Shown here: positions 62,692 to 64,000 of the stretch, one piece after another | Numbering within the stretch: the stretch's first letter is position 1 | Layout of the letters: the number at the start of each line of letters is the position of its first letter | The notes under the pieces: model-generated | What the model saw: only the letters and a program-made list of their open reading frames with translations | What the model was told of the DNA's origin: nothing | Databases searched by the model: none | Made by a program: the position numbers and the translations under genes | Assembly (NCBI RefSeq): GCF_005280585.1 | Contig: NZ_SZVO01000019.1 | Coordinates: forward strand, 1-64,000 | Reading direction: 5' to 3' | Origin: Dyadobacter frigoris | GTDB lineage: Bacteria; Bacteroidota; Bacteroidia; Cytophagales; Spirosomataceae | DNA: 64,000 nt

Positions 62692-63966
62692 TCAATAGAT
62701 TGTCGTGCCCGAAATTTTTACCTTCTTCAAGCTATCACACAATTCTACTGCACTGGTATATGCGTCTTCGTGGAAACCATATTTGAAATAACTGCCGCAG
62801 AAATAAACCGGCCCGTTTTCGTTTAACAATTTCAAACAAGCCTGGGCATGAATAGCAGGCACGTCAAAAAGCGGATGGTCGTAATCGATTTCTCTGATTA
62901 TTTTTTTCTCATCAAGATCGTCATGCGGATTGATCGAAACGAAATAATTTTTCTTTTCAGAAACCTGTTGAAGCATATTCATCCAATATATAGTGCTTGG
63001 GATCAGCTCATTATTTTTTTTCTGAATATGATAATTCCAGCTGCTCCAAGCCAGTTTTGCTTTCGGCATAATGCTTTCATCGGTATGCAAAACCGCTTTG
63101 TTATATTGATATTTAAATTTTGATAAAATATCCTGTTCCAGATTCGACGGATTTTCCAACATCAAAAGCGCCTGGTCAGCGTGACTGGCGATTATAACGC
63201 GGTCAAATATTTCGGAAGATCCATCCGCTGAATAAACCGTTACTTTATCATACTCACGGCACACTTTTACCGCTTTTCGGTTTAAATGAATTTTATCTTT
63301 GAATGGTTTGATTAGTATTTCTCTATAAGCCTGGCTGCCTTTATCCAATGTATACCATTGATGCTGTGTATCCAGCCCCAGAAAACCATGATTTTTGAAA
63401 AAACGTATCAACGTTACAGCGGGAAAATCAAGCATTTGTTCCATAGGTGTGGACCAAACCGCCGAGCTCATCGGAACCAGATATTTCCAAAGCATATCCT
63501 CACTAAACCGGAACTCTTTAATGTACTGTCCGATAGAATAATTGGCGTAATGCGGATCATCCAGAATTTTAATACTTTCCTTATTAAATCTTGAAATCTC
63601 CGAAAGCATTTTCAGATAAGAAATATTGAAAATGTTTTTTCTTTGGGCAAACAAATGATTCAGGCTTGATCCGCTGTATTCCAGTCCGGTAGGTTTGTGC
63701 TGAACACTAAATGACATATCCGTTTTTTTGATCGGAGCGCCAATTTCTGTGAATAATTTGCAAAGATTAGGATAGGTTTCAAAATTGAAAACCATAAAAC
63801 CTGTATCGATATAAACCGGTTTGCCGTCTTCATCAACGGTCACCGTATTGGTATGTCCGCCAACGTAATCGTTTTGCTCATAAAATGTAAGGTCATGTGT
63901 TGAATGCAAAAAATGGCCGCAGCCCATTCCTGCAATGCCTGTTCCGATAATTGCTGTCTTAGTCAT
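62692..63966 (-). CDS. FAD-dependent amine-oxidase-like protein (NAD/FAD-binding)
   Basis: 424 residues. The dinucleotide site is IIGTGIAGMG (GxGxxG, residues 8-13) followed by YEQNDYVGGHTNTV, which is the conserved second part of flavin monoamine oxidases. DRVIIASHADQALLML is the later FAD contact. Proteins of this kind head the oxidase-DUF1365-CFA operon. The substrate is a lipid or amine not determined here. The start is 35 bp from the window end, and the promoter is probably in that end. Confidence 0.88.
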   Translation of the reverse strand: MTKTAIIGTGIAGMGCGHFLHSTHDLTFYEQNDYVGGHTNTVTVDEDGKPVYIDTGFMVFNFETYPNLCKLFTEIGAPIKKTDMSFSVQHKPTGLEYSGSSLNHLFAQRKNIFNISYLKMLSEISRFNKESIKILDDPHYANYSIGQYIKEFRFSEDMLWKYLVPMSSAVWSTPMEQMLDFPAVTLIRFFKNHGFLGLDTQHQWYTLDKGSQAYREILIKPFKDKIHLNRKAVKVCREYDKVTVYSADGSSEIFDRVIIASHADQALLMLENPSNLEQDILSKFKYQYNKAVLHTDESIMPKAKLAWSSWNYHIQKKNNELIPSTIYWMNMLQQVSEKKNYFVSINPHDDLDEKKIIREIDYDHPLFDVPAIHAQACLKLLNENGPVYFCGSYFKYGFHEDAYTSAVELCDSLKKVKISGTTIY

Positions 63967-64000
63967 GGCTGTTCTGTTACAGATTTTAAAAAATACATGA

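Noticed and set aside
1..64000. tRNA or rRNA genes
   Set aside because: No cloverleaf with conserved arms or rRNA-like stretch was noticed by eye; a covariance search was not possible.

Overview
The window is chromosomal DNA of a Bacteroidota bacterium, most like Cytophagales of the Dyadobacter/Spirosoma type. This is inferred from gene content (PspC-less yidC/pyrG/hemL housekeeping block, carboxynorspermidine decarboxylase, LytS/LytTR pair, large hybrid kinases), TAnnTTTG-type -7 promoter elements, absence of strong Shine-Dalgarno sequences, and AT-rich intergenic DNA. No rRNA, tRNA or CRISPR array was seen.

Layout. 1-10.6 kb: a truncated IS1595-type transposase, a His-rich zinc/cadmium-type P1B ATPase, a MocR-type regulator divergent from a four-gene operon ending in a PLP decarboxylase, a plasmid-like ParA/ribbon-helix-helix pair with iterated upstream boxes, and a TetR operon whose MFS transporter is frameshifted. 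10.6-17.8 kb: an AT-rich accessory block on the minus strand. It holds an Eco57I-like N6-adenine methyltransferase, a protein with two GHKL ATPase modules (MORC/MutL-like N-terminus plus histidine-kinase-like C-terminus), a receiver protein, an HNH nuclease and a leftover methyltransferase 3' end. Just upstream lies a probable PD-(D/E)XK nuclease coupled to a membrane protein. This is the best candidate for a little-described system: a phosphorelay-like restriction/defence cassette.

17.9-20.7 kb: an unrecognised three-gene unit of two coiled-coil proteins and a membrane-anchored Ppx/GppA-like ASKHA protein. 20.9-32.6 kb: a LytTR/LytS system, a sugar isomerase-like protein, a membrane glycosyltransferase-like protein, a hydrolase, an MFS transporter, a small secreted protein with a hairpin leader, a bestrophin, an exonuclease, nspC and a PIG-L deacetylase. 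32.9-42.1 kb: pyrG, yidC, a TPR/periplasmic-binding lipoprotein-like protein, hemL, a glycosyltransferase, a methyltransferase and two small proteins.

42.3-48.6 kb: hisS-hisG-hisD, a RES/Xre toxin-antitoxin pair, hisC and an outer-membrane protein. 48.7-52.5 kb: an AddA-like helicase with a degenerate nuclease end and a GNAT. 52.8-59.6 kb: a signalling operon (CHASE3 hybrid kinase, CheR, CheB, REC-PAS-kinase-REC). 59.7-64 kb: a Gly-rich lipoprotein, convergent with an amine oxidase/DUF1365/cyclopropane synthase lipid-modification operon. Strong perfect hairpins end most convergent units.
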